Notes: generated from the sequence alone by a model not told the origin. DNA of 64,000 nt from Chersky-267 sp034666965 (GCA_034666965.1 JAXDKT010000122.1:1-64000); one strand, 5' to 3'. Positions 16,996 to 25,667 are shown, numbered from the stretch's first letter. Translations and numbers: made by a program.

Positions 16996-18515
16996 TCGGC
17001 GCGCTGCGCGCTGCCGTGCTGCTGGGTGGCAGCTCGATCGTCGCGATCGTCATGCTCCTCGCGACGGCCAAGGGGCTGGCCGTCCTCGTCGGGCCGCACG
17101 GCGTGGGCGCCTTCGCGCTGCTCCAGAGCTTCGTCGATCTGGCCGGGCTGCTGGCCGGGCTCGGGATCAGCGTCAGCCTCGTGCGCCTGGTCGCCGACGC
17201 GCTGGATCGCCGAGATCCACAGCGCGTGACCGCCGTGCGCGCCGCCTCCGGGGTCATGGTCTGGTCGCTGGGAGCCGTAGCCGCCCTCGCGCTGGTTGCT
17301 CGGCGCGACGCGCTGTCCGAGACGATCTTCAGCTCGTCCGAGCTCGGCGGCGCGGTGGCGATCGCGGCCCTTGCCGTGCCCTTCACCCTGGCGGCGGCGA
17401 CGAACATCGCCACGCTGAGTGCCTACCGCGAGGTCGGCGCGATCGCCACGCTGCGGACCATCGCGGTGGTTGCGGCGGCCGTCGTGACCCTCGGCGCGGT
17501 GCTGATCGTGGGTGAGGCCGGGGTCGCCATCGGGATCCTGGCCTCGTCGGTCGGGCTGTGGCTGGGAGCCTCGGTCCTCCTGCGGCGGCGAACCGCCGGG
17601 CACGGCTGGCCGGGCTGGTCGGCGATCAAGGCGGCGAGCGCGGACCTGGTGAGATTTGGCCTACCCTTCGCCGGAAGCTCCATCGTCGGCACCGGGATCC
17701 AACTGGCGATACCCATCCTGGTCGCCATCCAGCTCAACACGGAGGCAGCCGGCTTCTACCGGGCGGCGACCCAGATCTCCGCTGGATTCGTGACCCTGAT
17801 CGCGGCGGCCATGCTCCAGGACTACTATCCCCGACTGTCCAGCGAGCAGGCGCGGCCCGACGTCCTCGTGAGGCTGATCGACCAGCAGCTGAAGCTGGTG
17901 ATGATTCTGACCCTGCCCCTGATCCTGATCGGGCTTGCCCTCTCGGACGTGATTGTTCCGGTGCTCTACTCGAGTGCCTTCGAGCCCGCGGTCGCCATCC
18001 TTGGCTGGCAGCTCGTGGGGACGCTCCTCAGGTTGCCCAGCTGGACCCTGTCGTTCGCGATCCTCGCCCGCGGTCGGAGCAGGGTCTACTTCGCCGTCGA
18101 GCTGGTCGGTGGGCTTGCCCTCCTGTTCGGGAGCCTGCTCGGAATGGACCGGCTCGGCCTGGCCGGTCTCGGAGTCGCGGTGCTGGCGACGTACCTCATC
18201 TACTACCCCACGGTCTGGCTGGCCGTGAAGCGGGACCTGCCGCTGCGAGTCTCGCGCGCCCAACGAGCGCTCGTGGTGACCACCGGCCTGGCGCTGGTCG
18301 TCCAGGCGTTGCCGGCGATCGGTCTCGGGACCCTGCGCCAGCCGCTCGCGGTCGTCCTGGCGGCCGTCTGGGTGGGTGTCGCCGGCGTGGCCGCCAGCCG
18401 GATCGTTCGTGGCCGACACCAGCCTGTCGATGGCGCACCTGGTGGCGCCGGCCGAGCCACAGACCGGACCGCCGAGGCTCCGGTCGATGGCCCGGAACCG
18501 AGTCGCGCGCCGTGA
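16992..18515 (+). CDS. Wzx-like polysaccharide flippase (MOP superfamily)
   Basis: The 507-aa protein has about 14 helices and the MOP-family layout: an early GPHGVGAFALLQSF segment, then FGLPFAGSSIVGTGIQLAIPILV, FYRAATQISAGFVTLIAAAMLQDYYPRLS and a C-terminal half of similar design. It should flip undecaprenyl-diphosphate-linked repeat units across the membrane. ATG 16992 overlaps the upstream TGA by 4 nt. A soluble Pro/Ala-rich tail ends the protein. A second flippase at 26877 suggests that two lipid-linked glycans are exported. Confidence 0.87.
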   Translation: MIGALRAAVLLGGSSIVAIVMLLATAKGLAVLVGPHGVGAFALLQSFVDLAGLLAGLGISVSLVRLVADALDRRDPQRVTAVRAASGVMVWSLGAVAALALVARRDALSETIFSSSELGGAVAIAALAVPFTLAAATNIATLSAYREVGAIATLRTIAVVAAAVVTLGAVLIVGEAGVAIGILASSVGLWLGASVLLRRRTAGHGWPGWSAIKAASADLVRFGLPFAGSSIVGTGIQLAIPILVAIQLNTEAAGFYRAATQISAGFVTLIAAAMLQDYYPRLSSEQARPDVLVRLIDQQLKLVMILTLPLILIGLALSDVIVPVLYSSAFEPAVAILGWQLVGTLLRLPSWTLSFAILARGRSRVYFAVELVGGLALLFGSLLGMDRLGLAGLGVAVLATYLIYYPTVWLAVKRDLPLRVSRAQRALVVTTGLALVVQALPAIGLGTLRQPLAVVLAAVWVGVAGVAASRIVRGRHQPVDGAPGGAGRATDRTAEAPVDGPEPSRAP

Positions 18516-20206
18516 CCAGCGCGAGCCCGTCCGAAGGTCCGGATCTCAGGATCGCGCGCAACCGGGCTCGCTTCGACGAGCTGGTCGGCCGGGCGGAGGA
18601 CGAGCTTGCCCGGGGCCGGCTCGAGGCGGCGGCCGTCTGCGCGCAGGTCGCGGCCGCCCTGGCCTGGCACAGCCCGACCGGCCTGTTCGCGAGTCCCAGG
18701 CTCGAGTCGGCTTTGCGCGCCATCGCTCGAGAATCCATGACGCCGCTCGAGCCGGCGACGCGAGGCACCGAAATCCGGACGGTGCTGCATGTGCTCACCA
18801 CCGCCCAGCGAGTTGGCGGCCACACCCGGCTCGCCTGGCGCTGGATCGAGCGCGACGAAGGGCGGGTCCATTCGGTTGCCGTGACGCGGCAAGCTCATGG
18901 ACCGCTGCCGGAGGCAATGCTGGAAGCTGTCCGGGCACGCGGCGGCCGGATCCACCGGATCGATCGCGCAGCGTCGGGGATCATCGCGCGGGCCGCCGCT
19001 CTGCAGACCGTCGCCGCACAAGCCGACCTGGTGGTCCTGCACGTACACCCGTTCGATGTCGTCCCGTCCATCGCGCTTGCCGGGCTCGATCGGAGCGGGG
19101 CTCGGCCGCCGGCGATCCTGCTGAATCACGCGGACCACCTCTTCTGGATCGGGCTGTCGAGCAGCGATCTCGTCCTCCACCTGCGCGCGTCGGGTGCCCG
19201 CCTGTCGGCCACCCGGCGTGGGCTCTCGCCCGATCGATCGGGGATCCTGCCCGTCCCCCTCAGTCCGGCCCCGCCGCCGGCTCAACGAGAGGCTGCCCGA
19301 CGCCTGCTCGGCTACTCGAACGGGGAGGTGCTGGCGGTGTCGATCGCGAGCGGCTACAAGTTCGGGCCGGCGGACGGCGACGGCCTGCTGCCACTTCTGG
19401 AGCAGGCGCTGGAGCGCTCCCAGGACCTGCGGGTGCTCGCCATCGGCCCTGGCCACCGCGCGGACTGGCGGGCGGCGGCGAAGCGCACGGCCGGACGGAT
19501 CGCATCGCTCGGCAACAAGGATGACCTCACGGCCATCTCCGCGGCCGCGGACATCTACCTCGACTCCTATCCATTCTCGTCGCTGACCTCGATGCTCGAG
19601 GCCGGTCAGCTGGGTCTTCCGCTGCTGGCCTACGGCGTGACGGGACCGGAAACGGGGGTCCTGGGCTTCGACGACCCGGCCACGGAGGGTCTTGCGGTGC
19701 GGGCACGAACGCCGGCTGAGTACCTCGTGGCGCTCGAGGCACTGGTCGACGACCCTGCGGCGAGACGGGAGCGCGGCCAACAGATCCGGCGGGCCATCGC
19801 CGCCGATCACGAGGGCCAGGGTTGGCGCGATCACCTCGAGCGCGCCTACAGCCAGGCAGCCGCGGTCCACGCGTCCCCGCGCGACGAGCCCCATCTCGAT
19901 GCCGATCCTGCTCCGGGCGCGATCGGAGAGCTCGATCGCCGTCTCGTCGGCCTGCTGGATGCCCAACAGGCCGATGCCCCGGCCGGCGTCCGCGGCCACC
20001 TTCGCCTGGCGCCGTTCGGCCTCCGTCTCGAGGAATGGCGCCGGTCGCGCGGGACGGCCCAGCCGCTGTCGATCCTGGTCCTGCTCCCCGAGCGAGCGAT
20101 CATGCTGGCCCGCCGAGCCGGTATGCTCGCGCACAGCGCACGGCGGGCGCTTCGGCGGTCCGTCAGGAGTCGAGCACGGCCGGATCACGGAGGCGACGCG
20201 GCGTGA
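18512..20206 (+). CDS. glycosyltransferase with GT4/GT41-like C-terminal half
   Basis: The 564-aa soluble protein begins with a short helical region (FDELVGRAEDELARGRLEAAAVCAQVA) resembling one TPR-like pair. A two-lobed glycosyltransferase fold follows, with VLTTAQRVGGHTRLAWRWIERD, LLNHADHLFWIGLSSSDLVLHLR, VLAVSIASGYKFGPADGD and SAAADIYLDSYPFSSLTSMLEAGQLGLPLLAYG. The last motif is the usual GT-B acidic-helix region that binds the nucleotide sugar. Acceptor and donor are unknown. GTG 18512 overlaps the flippase stop by 4 nt, and its stop overlaps the acetyltransferase start at 20203. Confidence 0.75.
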   Translation: MTSASPSEGPDLRIARNRARFDELVGRAEDELARGRLEAAAVCAQVAAALAWHSPTGLFASPRLESALRAIARESMTPLEPATRGTEIRTVLHVLTTAQRVGGHTRLAWRWIERDEGRVHSVAVTRQAHGPLPEAMLEAVRARGGRIHRIDRAASGIIARAAALQTVAAQADLVVLHVHPFDVVPSIALAGLDRSGARPPAILLNHADHLFWIGLSSSDLVLHLRASGARLSATRRGLSPDRSGILPVPLSPAPPPAQREAARRLLGYSNGEVLAVSIASGYKFGPADGDGLLPLLEQALERSQDLRVLAIGPGHRADWRAAAKRTAGRIASLGNKDDLTAISAAADIYLDSYPFSSLTSMLEAGQLGLPLLAYGVTGPETGVLGFDDPATEGLAVRARTPAEYLVALEALVDDPAARRERGQQIRRAIAADHEGQGWRDHLERAYSQAAAVHASPRDEPHLDADPAPGAIGELDRRLVGLLDAQQADAPAGVRGHLRLAPFGLRLEEWRRSRGTAQPLSILVLLPERAIMLARRAGMLAHSARRALRRSVRSRARPDHGGDAA

Positions 20207-20934
20207 GATCCCCGCTGTCCGTGGTTGAGACGGCAGCCATCGGACGCGACGTGAGAATCGACGAGTTCGTCGTGATCCGTGACGGGGCGACCATCGGCGA
20301 CCGGGTCACGATCCACCCCAACGTCGTCATCGAAGCCGGGGTCAGCATCGGTTCGGGCGTCGAGATCTTTCCGGGAACGTACATCGGCAAGGAACCGCGC
20401 GGCGCGGGCAACCTTGCCCGCGAGCCGAGCTTCGAGCGGCGGGTCAGCATCGGGCCCGATTGCGTCATCGGGCCATCGGCGACGATCTACCTCGACGTCG
20501 AGATCGGCGATCATGTTCTCGTCGGCGACGGGGCTTCGATCAGGGAGCAATGCCGGATCGGCGCGCGCTGCGTCATCGGGCGGCACGTCACGTTGAACTA
20601 CGACGTGGCGGTCGGGACTGGCACCAAGATCATGGATCACACCTGGCTCGCGGGCTCGATGCGGGTCGGACGCGAGGTCTTCATCTCGGGCGGCGTGCTG
20701 ACGGCCAACGACAACGCGATGGGCCGGGCCGGCTTCGATCCGGGGATCGTCCGCGGACCCGCCATCGGCGACGGGGCCGTGATCGGCGCGGGCGCCATCC
20801 TCCTGCCGAACATCACCGTCGGCGCCGGGGCCACGGTCGGTGCCGGGGCTGTCGTCACCCGCGACGTGGCGTCCGGTGAGACCGTGTTGGGTGCTCCGGC
20901 CAGGCCGCGCACCAAGCGACCGGAGGCGCAGTAG
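20203..20934 (+). CDS. hexapeptide N-acetyltransferase, FdtC/QdtC-like
   Basis: The 243-aa protein is made almost wholly of left-handed beta-helix repeats: IGDRVTIHPNVVIEAGVSIGSGVEIF, IGPDCVIGPSATIYLDVEIGDHVLVGDGASI and VIGAGAILLPNITVGAGATVGAGAVV. Its neighbours are a 3,4-ketoisomerase and a sugar 3-aminotransferase. The predicted job is therefore N-acetylation of dTDP-3-amino-3,6-dideoxyhexose to dTDP-Fuc3NAc or dTDP-Qui3NAc. Those two products cannot be separated by reading. GTG 20203 overlaps the upstream TGA. Extra repeats make it longer than WbbJ-like enzymes. Confidence 0.8.
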   Translation: MRSPLSVVETAAIGRDVRIDEFVVIRDGATIGDRVTIHPNVVIEAGVSIGSGVEIFPGTYIGKEPRGAGNLAREPSFERRVSIGPDCVIGPSATIYLDVEIGDHVLVGDGASIREQCRIGARCVIGRHVTLNYDVAVGTGTKIMDHTWLAGSMRVGREVFISGGVLTANDNAMGRAGFDPGIVRGPAIGDGAVIGAGAILLPNITVGAGATVGAGAVVTRDVASGETVLGAPARPRTKRPEAQ

Positions 20935-20939
20935 GGCCG

Positions 20940-21353
20940 ATGGGACTCGACGACGTGCGCATGCTCCAGTTCCCGAAGATCGCCGACCCGAAGGGCAACC
21001 TCACGCCGATCGAAGGCAGCGCCCAGGTCCCCTTCGAGATCGCGCGCGTGTTCTATCTGTACGACGTGCCCGGCGGCGTGGCCCGCGGGGGTCACGCTCA
21101 TCGGGCGCTCCAGCAGGTGATCATCGCCGCCTCGGGCAGCTTCGACGTCGTGGTCGAGGACGGGCAGGCGTCGCAGCGGTTCTTTCTCAACCGGTCGCAC
21201 TACGGTCTGTACATCCCGCCGATGGTCTGGGCCAACCTGGAGAACTTCTCGTCGGGGTCGGTCTGTCTCGTGGTCGCGTCGGCACCGTATGACGAATCCG
21301 ACTACTACCGCGACCACGACGAGTACCTGGCGGTTGTCCGAGGCCGGCCGTGA
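20940..21353 (+). CDS. dTDP-4-oxo-6-deoxyglucose 3,4-ketoisomerase (FdtA/QdtA/WxcM-like cupin)
   Basis: The 137-aa single-domain cupin carries the family signature: LTPIEGSAQVPFEIARVFYLYDVPGG, RGGHAHRALQQVIIAASGSFDV with the catalytic His pair, and LYIPPMVWANLENFSSGSVCLVVAS. The enzyme shifts the keto group of dTDP-4-keto-6-deoxyglucose to C3, ready for transamination. Its length matches FdtA. The ATG lies 6 nt after the acetyltransferase stop, and the next gene overlaps by 4 nt, so the cassette is tightly coupled. RmlA and RmlB, which supply the substrate, are not in this window. Confidence 0.9.
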   Translation: MGLDDVRMLQFPKIADPKGNLTPIEGSAQVPFEIARVFYLYDVPGGVARGGHAHRALQQVIIAASGSFDVVVEDGQASQRFFLNRSHYGLYIPPMVWANLENFSSGSVCLVVASAPYDESDYYRDHDEYLAVVRGRP

Positions 21354-22450
21354 CGGTCCCGTTCCTCGACGTCGGGGCGGCGACCCAGGAGATCCGGCCG
21401 GAGATCGACCAGGCGATCGGGCGTGTCCTGGATCGGGGCTGGTACGTCCTTGGACGGGAGGTCGAAGCGTTCGAGCAGGCCTTCGCCACCTACACCGGCG
21501 TCCGACACTGCGTCGCGGTGAACAGCGGCCTGGACGCGCTGATCCTCGGTCTCCGGGCCCTCGGAATCGGGTCAGGCGACGAGGTCATCGTGCCCTCCAA
21601 CACGTACATCGCGACATGGCTGGCGGTGAGCGCAGTCGGCGCCACGCCGATCCCGGTCGAGCCGAACCCTGCCACCTACAACCTGGATCCCGGGCGCGTG
21701 GCCGAGCGGCTGAATGAACGGACCGCCGCGGTCATTCCCGTCCACCTGTACGGCCAGCCGGCCGACACGGACGCCCTCCGGACCGTGCTGGATGGCCATC
21801 GCGCCAAGCTCCTCGAGGACGCGGCCCAGGCCCATGGGGCCACCCTTCGAGGCCGTCGGGTGGGCTCGCTGGGCGATGCGGCCGCGTGGAGCTTCTATCC
21901 CGGCAAGAACCTCGGCGCGCTCGGCGACGGAGGCGCGCTGACGACCGACGACGCGGCCATCGCCGACGAGGTCCGACGCCTGCGCAACTACGGGTCGCGC
22001 GAGAAGTACGTCAACGAGGTCAAGGGCGTCAACAGCCGTCTCGACGAGATCCAGGCCGCGATCCTGACGACGAAGCTCGATCACCTTGACCGGTGGAACG
22101 CGAGACGCCGGGCGATCGCCGCGCGCTACCTCGCCGAGCTCGAGGGCTCGGCTCTCGGGCTGCCCGCGGTGCTCGCCGGCGCGGATCCCGTCTGGCATGT
22201 CTTCGTCGTCCGGCACCCGCGCCGTGACGCGCTGCGGGCGGCGCTGACCGCAGCCGGCGTCCAGACCCTCATCCACTATCCGATCCCGCCCCATCTCCAG
22301 GGCGCGTACCGCGAGATGGGCCTGGGCCCAGGCGCCCTGCCGATCTCGGAGGCGATCCACCGCGAGGTCGTGAGCCTCCCGATCGGGCCGCACATGACCG
22401 ACGATCAAGTCGGCCTCGTCGTCGCCGCGGTCCGGTCCGCGCTGGCCTAG
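21350..22450 (+). CDS. sugar 3-aminotransferase of the DegT/DnrJ/EryC1 family (FdtB-like)
   Basis: The 366-aa PLP enzyme shows NSGLDALILGLRALGIGSGDEVIVPSNTYIA, the Asp of LLEDAAQAHGA that contacts the PLP ring nitrogen, and the Schiff-base Lys in WSFYPGKNLGALGDGGAL. RRLRNYGSREKYVNEVKGVNSRLDEIQAAIL is the classical DegT region. With the adjacent ketoisomerase it should form dTDP-3-amino-3,6-dideoxyhexose using glutamate. GTG 21350 overlaps the upstream TGA by 4 nt. It ends the plus-strand run and meets a convergent glycosyltransferase gene across a shared hairpin. Confidence 0.92.
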   Translation: MTVPFLDVGAATQEIRPEIDQAIGRVLDRGWYVLGREVEAFEQAFATYTGVRHCVAVNSGLDALILGLRALGIGSGDEVIVPSNTYIATWLAVSAVGATPIPVEPNPATYNLDPGRVAERLNERTAAVIPVHLYGQPADTDALRTVLDGHRAKLLEDAAQAHGATLRGRRVGSLGDAAAWSFYPGKNLGALGDGGALTTDDAAIADEVRRLRNYGSREKYVNEVKGVNSRLDEIQAAILTTKLDHLDRWNARRRAIAARYLAELEGSALGLPAVLAGADPVWHVFVVRHPRRDALRAALTAAGVQTLIHYPIPPHLQGAYREMGLGPGALPISEAIHREVVSLPIGPHMTDDQVGLVVAAVRSALA

Positions 22451-22453
22451 GCT

Positions 22454-22469
22454 CTGATCGCGCGATCAG
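22454..22469. terminator. perfect 16-bp palindrome between convergent genes
   Basis: CTGATCGCGCGATCAG lies between the stop of the aminotransferase (22450) and the stop of the convergent GT2 gene (22466). It can fold the same way on both strands and may act as a bidirectional transcription stop, although no T-run follows. Confidence 0.5.
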
Positions 22470-23368
22470 CCCGGACGCGACCGCGTCAGGCGGGCCAGCG
22501 CGATCCCGGTCAGCTCGATCCGTTCCCGGACCGCGATCGCCGAGAGGACCGCCAGGCTCACCCACCTGGGCTGGCGGTCCTCGTAGTGCGCTCGATAGAA
22601 GCGCCGCATGCCATCGTGGAAGTAACGGACGGTACGCTCCCGGAAGCGGCGCGAGCTGGCCCGCTTGCGATGGCGGACCGTGGTCACCGGGGTGTACATG
22701 ATCCGCCAGCCGGCGGCCTTGATCCGGTATGCCCAGTCGAGGTCTTCGCCGTACATGAAGTAGCGCTCGTCGAGGAGGCCCACGCCCTCGACGACCTCGG
22801 CCCGGACCAGCATGAACGCCCCGCAGGGCGCGTCGATCTCCGTCTCCTCCCGCTCGTCGAGGTAGGTCAGGTTGTAGCGACCGAACCGGCGGCTGCGCGG
22901 AAACAATCGCGAGAGCATCGTCATGCGATAGAACGCGACCGCCGGCGTCGGGAACGACCGACGGCAGGCGAGGTCGAGGCTCCCGTCGTCCATCTCCAGG
23001 CGGCAGGTGCTGCAGCCGACGTCGGGTCGGGCGTCCATGTAGTCGACCATCGACCGCAGGGAGTCCGCTGCCAGGAGGGTGTCCGGGTTGAGCAGGAGCC
23101 GATACCGCCCGCGGGCCGCGCGCAGGCCCTGGTTGGAGGCGACCGCGAACCCTGCGTTGCGCTCGTTGCGGATGACCCGGACCCCGGGATAGGCCGCCTC
23201 GCACGCCGCCGGATCGAACTGGACCGAGGCATTGTCGACGACGAAGACCTCCAGACTGAGGTCGGTCTTCGCCGGGCCGAGGGAGCGAAGGCAATCGGCC
23301 AGCAGCGTGGGCGTCTCGTAGTGGACGATCACGACACTCAGGTCGACGCTCGGACCGGACCCGGCCAT
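22466..23368 (-). CDS. GT2 glycosyltransferase, rhamnosyltransferase (WbbL)-like
   Basis: The 300-aa protein has the GT2 order VVIVHYETPTLLADCLRSL, VFVVDNASVQ, NERNAGFAVASNQGL, LLLNPDTLL (in the DXD position), CGAFMLVRAEV and YGEDLDWAYRIKAAGW. This is the WbbL-like family that adds rhamnose or similar sugars during cell-surface glycan assembly. The start is the ATG overlapping the upstream TGA by 1 nt; longer in-frame extensions run into the neighbouring gene. It forms an operon with the GT2 gene at 23368. Confidence 0.88.
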   Translation of the reverse strand: MAGSGPSVDLSVVIVHYETPTLLADCLRSLGPAKTDLSLEVFVVDNASVQFDPAACEAAYPGVRVIRNERNAGFAVASNQGLRAARGRYRLLLNPDTLLAADSLRSMVDYMDARPDVGCSTCRLEMDDGSLDLACRRSFPTPAVAFYRMTMLSRLFPRSRRFGRYNLTYLDEREETEIDAPCGAFMLVRAEVVEGVGLLDERYFMYGEDLDWAYRIKAAGWRIMYTPVTTVRHRKRASSRRFRERTVRYFHDGMRRFYRAHYEDRQPRWVSLAVLSAIAVRERIELTGIALARLTRSRPG

Positions 23369-24537
23369 CAGCCTTCCACGCGGAACTCCGCCCGGTGCCA
23401 GACCTCGATCTCGCGGCCGCGCAGGACGTTCAACCAGCCCACGGCAAAGGCGAGATTGACGACCGCGAACGACCGGGCGAAGGTGACCAGCCGAGGCGGC
23501 CGCCGGCCGGCGCCCACGAACAGGTGGGCGGCCACGGCCAGGAGCAGGCCGGCGACGACGATTGCCGGCGCGATCAGGTAGGCGGTTGCGCCACTCAGCC
23601 CAAGCGCCAGCCCGCTGCCGGTGACCGCGAGCAGGAACCAGGGCGTCGCCCAGCGCAGCAGCTTGTGCGACCAGATGGCCAGGGCCGCGCCCGGCCGGCG
23701 CCATGGGGCGAGGCGACCGGCCATCGACAGGTTGGCGCGGATGCCGCGCGTCGCGGTCCGGGTCCGGTTGCGCAACTGCTCGCGCAGGCCGCTGATCGGC
23801 CGGTCGGTGGCCGCCGCGGCCGGGACGTAGACGACGAGGCCCCCGGCTTCCGCCACGTACAGCGGCAGGAGATGATCCATCGATGCCGTGGCGGGCACGG
23901 GCCGGTAGGCCGAGCGGCGCACGGCAAGCAGCGCCCCGGTCACTGCGGTCAGCAGGCCGGCCCGGCTCTCGAGCTCGCGGACGTGGCGCTCGTAGCGCCA
24001 GTACAGGCCCTCGTTCGACGATGTGGCGGTCGCGCGCTCGTCGCGCCACTCGAGGCGGCCGGTCGCGCACCCGACCCGCGGATCGCGGAACGCCTCGGCC
24101 AGGGCACCCAGGCAGCCCGGTCGGAAGCGGGTCTCGGCGTCGGTCAGGACCACCACCTCGCCGCGGGCCGCCTCGAACAGGGCGTGCTGCGCCGTGGTCT
24201 GGCCGCCGCGCGGGAGCGACATGAGGCGCAGGCGCGGCTCATTCGCCGCCAGCTCGGCGACGATCCGCTCGGTGGCGTCGGCCGAGCCGTCGGAGCCGAC
24301 GAGGACCTCGACCAGCCGCACCCCGGGCGCGTCCTGGGCGAAGGCGTCGGCGATCCGTCCGGCGATCGCGTCGGCCTCGTTATGAACCGCGATGGCGACC
24401 GACAGCGTCGGCTGCGGATCGGTCGGCCGTGGCCGCCACGGGGCGACCCGGGCGAGGGCCGCGACCAGGATCGGGTAGCCGAGGTAGACCCAGGCCAGGA
24501 GCCCGACGGCCGTCCACAGGATGATCGCGCTGAGCAC
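23368..24537 (-). CDS. membrane GT2 glycosyltransferase
   Basis: The 389-aa protein has an N-terminal helix, a cytoplasmic GT2 domain and about four C-terminal helices, like processive or N-glycan GT2 enzymes. Motifs are VAIAVHNEADAIAGRI, VLVGSDGSADAT and VLTDAETRFRPG. A late QLRNRTRTATRG stands where Q(Q/R)XRW occurs in synthases, so the Trp is missing and processivity is doubtful. GTG 24537 is chosen because it directly precedes the first helix and has a TACCCT hexamer 6 nt upstream. Confidence 0.8.
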   Translation of the reverse strand: MLSAIILWTAVGLLAWVYLGYPILVAALARVAPWRPRPTDPQPTLSVAIAVHNEADAIAGRIADAFAQDAPGVRLVEVLVGSDGSADATERIVAELAANEPRLRLMSLPRGGQTTAQHALFEAARGEVVVLTDAETRFRPGCLGALAEAFRDPRVGCATGRLEWRDERATATSSNEGLYWRYERHVRELESRAGLLTAVTGALLAVRRSAYRPVPATASMDHLLPLYVAEAGGLVVYVPAAAATDRPISGLREQLRNRTRTATRGIRANLSMAGRLAPWRRPGAALAIWSHKLLRWATPWFLLAVTGSGLALGLSGATAYLIAPAIVVAGLLLAVAAHLFVGAGRRPPRLVTFARSFAVVNLAFAVGWLNVLRGREIEVWHRAEFRVEG

Positions 24538-24543
24538 GGCCCT

Positions 24544-24549
24544 AGGGTA
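24544..24549 (-). promoter_or_regulatory. -10 element of a leaderless promoter (TACCCT)
   Basis: On the minus strand TACCCT ends 6 nt before GTG 24537. It separates the GT2 pair from the toxin-antitoxin operon upstream. Confidence 0.55.
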
Positions 24550-24578
24550 CCCGCGTCCGTGCTGGCTGACCTCGAAGG

Positions 24579-25214
24579 TCACGGACCGACGAGTTGATCG
24601 AGGATCGCCTTGAACGCGATCGCCATCGGTCGGTGTTGTCCGCGCATCGAGGCGGCTGCCGCGCCGGCGTAGAGCATGTGGGCCGGCCGAGGTTTGAGTT
24701 GCAGGAAGAACGGCAAGCCATAGCGCACGGATACCCAGTTCGCCCAGATCCTGGCGATGCGCCCATTGCCGTTGGCCAACGGATGGATCCGAACCCATTC
24801 ACCATGGGCGATCGCGGCCGCCTCCAGGACCGCGAACAGCTCGGATGGATCGCCGGGCCGCCCGCCGACCGGGATGGCCCCATCGAGCCCGGCGATGATC
24901 GCGCGCATACCCGCTTCGAAGCCGATCAACTCCGTCGGGACGTCGGCCGACATCGCGCCGAAGGCGGTCCCGATCTGGACCTCGTACCCGATCAGCTCGG
25001 GAAAGCTTGGATCCGAGTCGCGCAGCTCGCCTGCGTAGTAGGGAACGGGCAGGCGGACCCCGTGGTATGCCGCCCGATGCCAGTCCTGCGCCATCGCCAC
25101 GGTCGGTGGCCGTCGCCGGGCCGCCTCGGCGTAGATCCGTAGACCCAGAGCGGTGAGGTTGGCCCTGATCTGCCCCGCTGACCCTGGTGGATCGTCGTTC
25201 CAGGGAATGGGCAC
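24579..25214 (-). CDS. Fic-domain protein, probable toxin of a TA pair
   Basis: The 211-aa protein contains the Fic core HPLANGNGRIARIW (His about residue 144). The catalytic His, Gly-Asn-Gly and Arg are intact. Asn stands where many AMPylating Fic enzymes have Asp or Glu in HPFx(D/E)GNGR. The preceding AFVAVLEAAAIAHGEWVRI-type helices are typical. Fic enzymes move AMP or another phosphate-containing group to target proteins. No exact inhibitory (S/T)xxxE(G/N) motif was seen inside the protein. The start lies 2 nt downstream of the antitoxin gene's stop, in the same operon, so control by the partner is likely. The target is unknown. Confidence 0.85.
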   Translation of the reverse strand: MPIPWNDDPPGSAGQIRANLTALGLRIYAEAARRRPPTVAMAQDWHRAAYHGVRLPVPYYAGELRDSDPSFPELIGYEVQIGTAFGAMSADVPTELIGFEAGMRAIIAGLDGAIPVGGRPGDPSELFAVLEAAAIAHGEWVRIHPLANGNGRIARIWANWVSVRYGLPFFLQLKPRPAHMLYAGAAAASMRGQHRPMAIAFKAILDQLVGP

Positions 25215-25216
25215 GG

Positions 25217-25564
25217 TTAGCGCCCGCGAGTTGCGGCGGCGGCCTCGGCGAACCTGGCGGCGATCCCCTGCGGATCTTCCTTGACCACCATCCGAGCCTG
25301 GAGCGGGTCGTCGAAGGTGACTTCGGCGTCGGCGAAGCGCGCGACTTCCGCTTGAGGGTCCGCACGGTAGTCGGCAAGACGCCCCAGGGTGTGGGTGAGG
25401 TCCTCCTCGAGCGCGAAGGACGCGCTCTGGATCTCGCTCTGGATCATCGTTTCGACGAGACGGTTCATGGACACGCCCATCCGACTTGAGAGCAGCGCGA
25501 GGAGCTCGTGCGTCGCTTCATCTTCAAAGCGGAGCGTGAAGGAGCGCCGTCGCTTCTTGCCCAT
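25217..25564 (-). CDS. ribbon-helix-helix-like antitoxin paired with Fic
   Basis: The 115-aa protein begins KKRRRSFTLRFEDEATHELLALLSSRMGVSMNRLVETMI. This is a basic beta strand followed by two helices, the layout of ribbon-helix-helix DNA-binding proteins. The acidic, Ala-rich C-terminus would suit toxin binding. The closest match to a Fic-inhibitory motif is SFALEE, which lacks the final Gly or Asn, so inhibition may differ from VbhA-type antitoxins. It precedes fic by 2 nt. Paired direct repeats overlap its promoter, as expected for autoregulation. TACGGT lies 6 nt before the ATG, predicting a leaderless mRNA. Confidence 0.75.
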   Translation of the reverse strand: MGKKRRRSFTLRFEDEATHELLALLSSRMGVSMNRLVETMIQSEIQSASFALEEDLTHTLGRLADYRADPQAEVARFADAEVTFDDPLQARMVVKEDPQGIAARFAEAAAATRGR

Positions 25565-25570
25565 GGGCTC

Positions 25571-25610
25571 ACCGTAGACCGGATGGCGTCATAAGTCAAG
25601 AATGGCGTCA
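25571..25610 (-). promoter_or_regulatory. promoter and direct-repeat operator of the Fic TA operon
   Basis: On the minus strand the promoter reads TTGACT (25599-25594), 17-nt spacer, TACGGT (25576-25571), then 6 nt to the ATG. Two identical copies of ATGGCGTCA (plus strand, 25583-25591 and 25602-25610, period 19) flank the -35. That is a good layout for repression by the RHH antitoxin, alone or with Fic. Confidence 0.7.
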
Positions 25611-25667
25611 CATCGACGGTGGTCCTCGAGCTGGCTCTCAGGTCGCGGTCGGCCACGGCCGCCGCGC

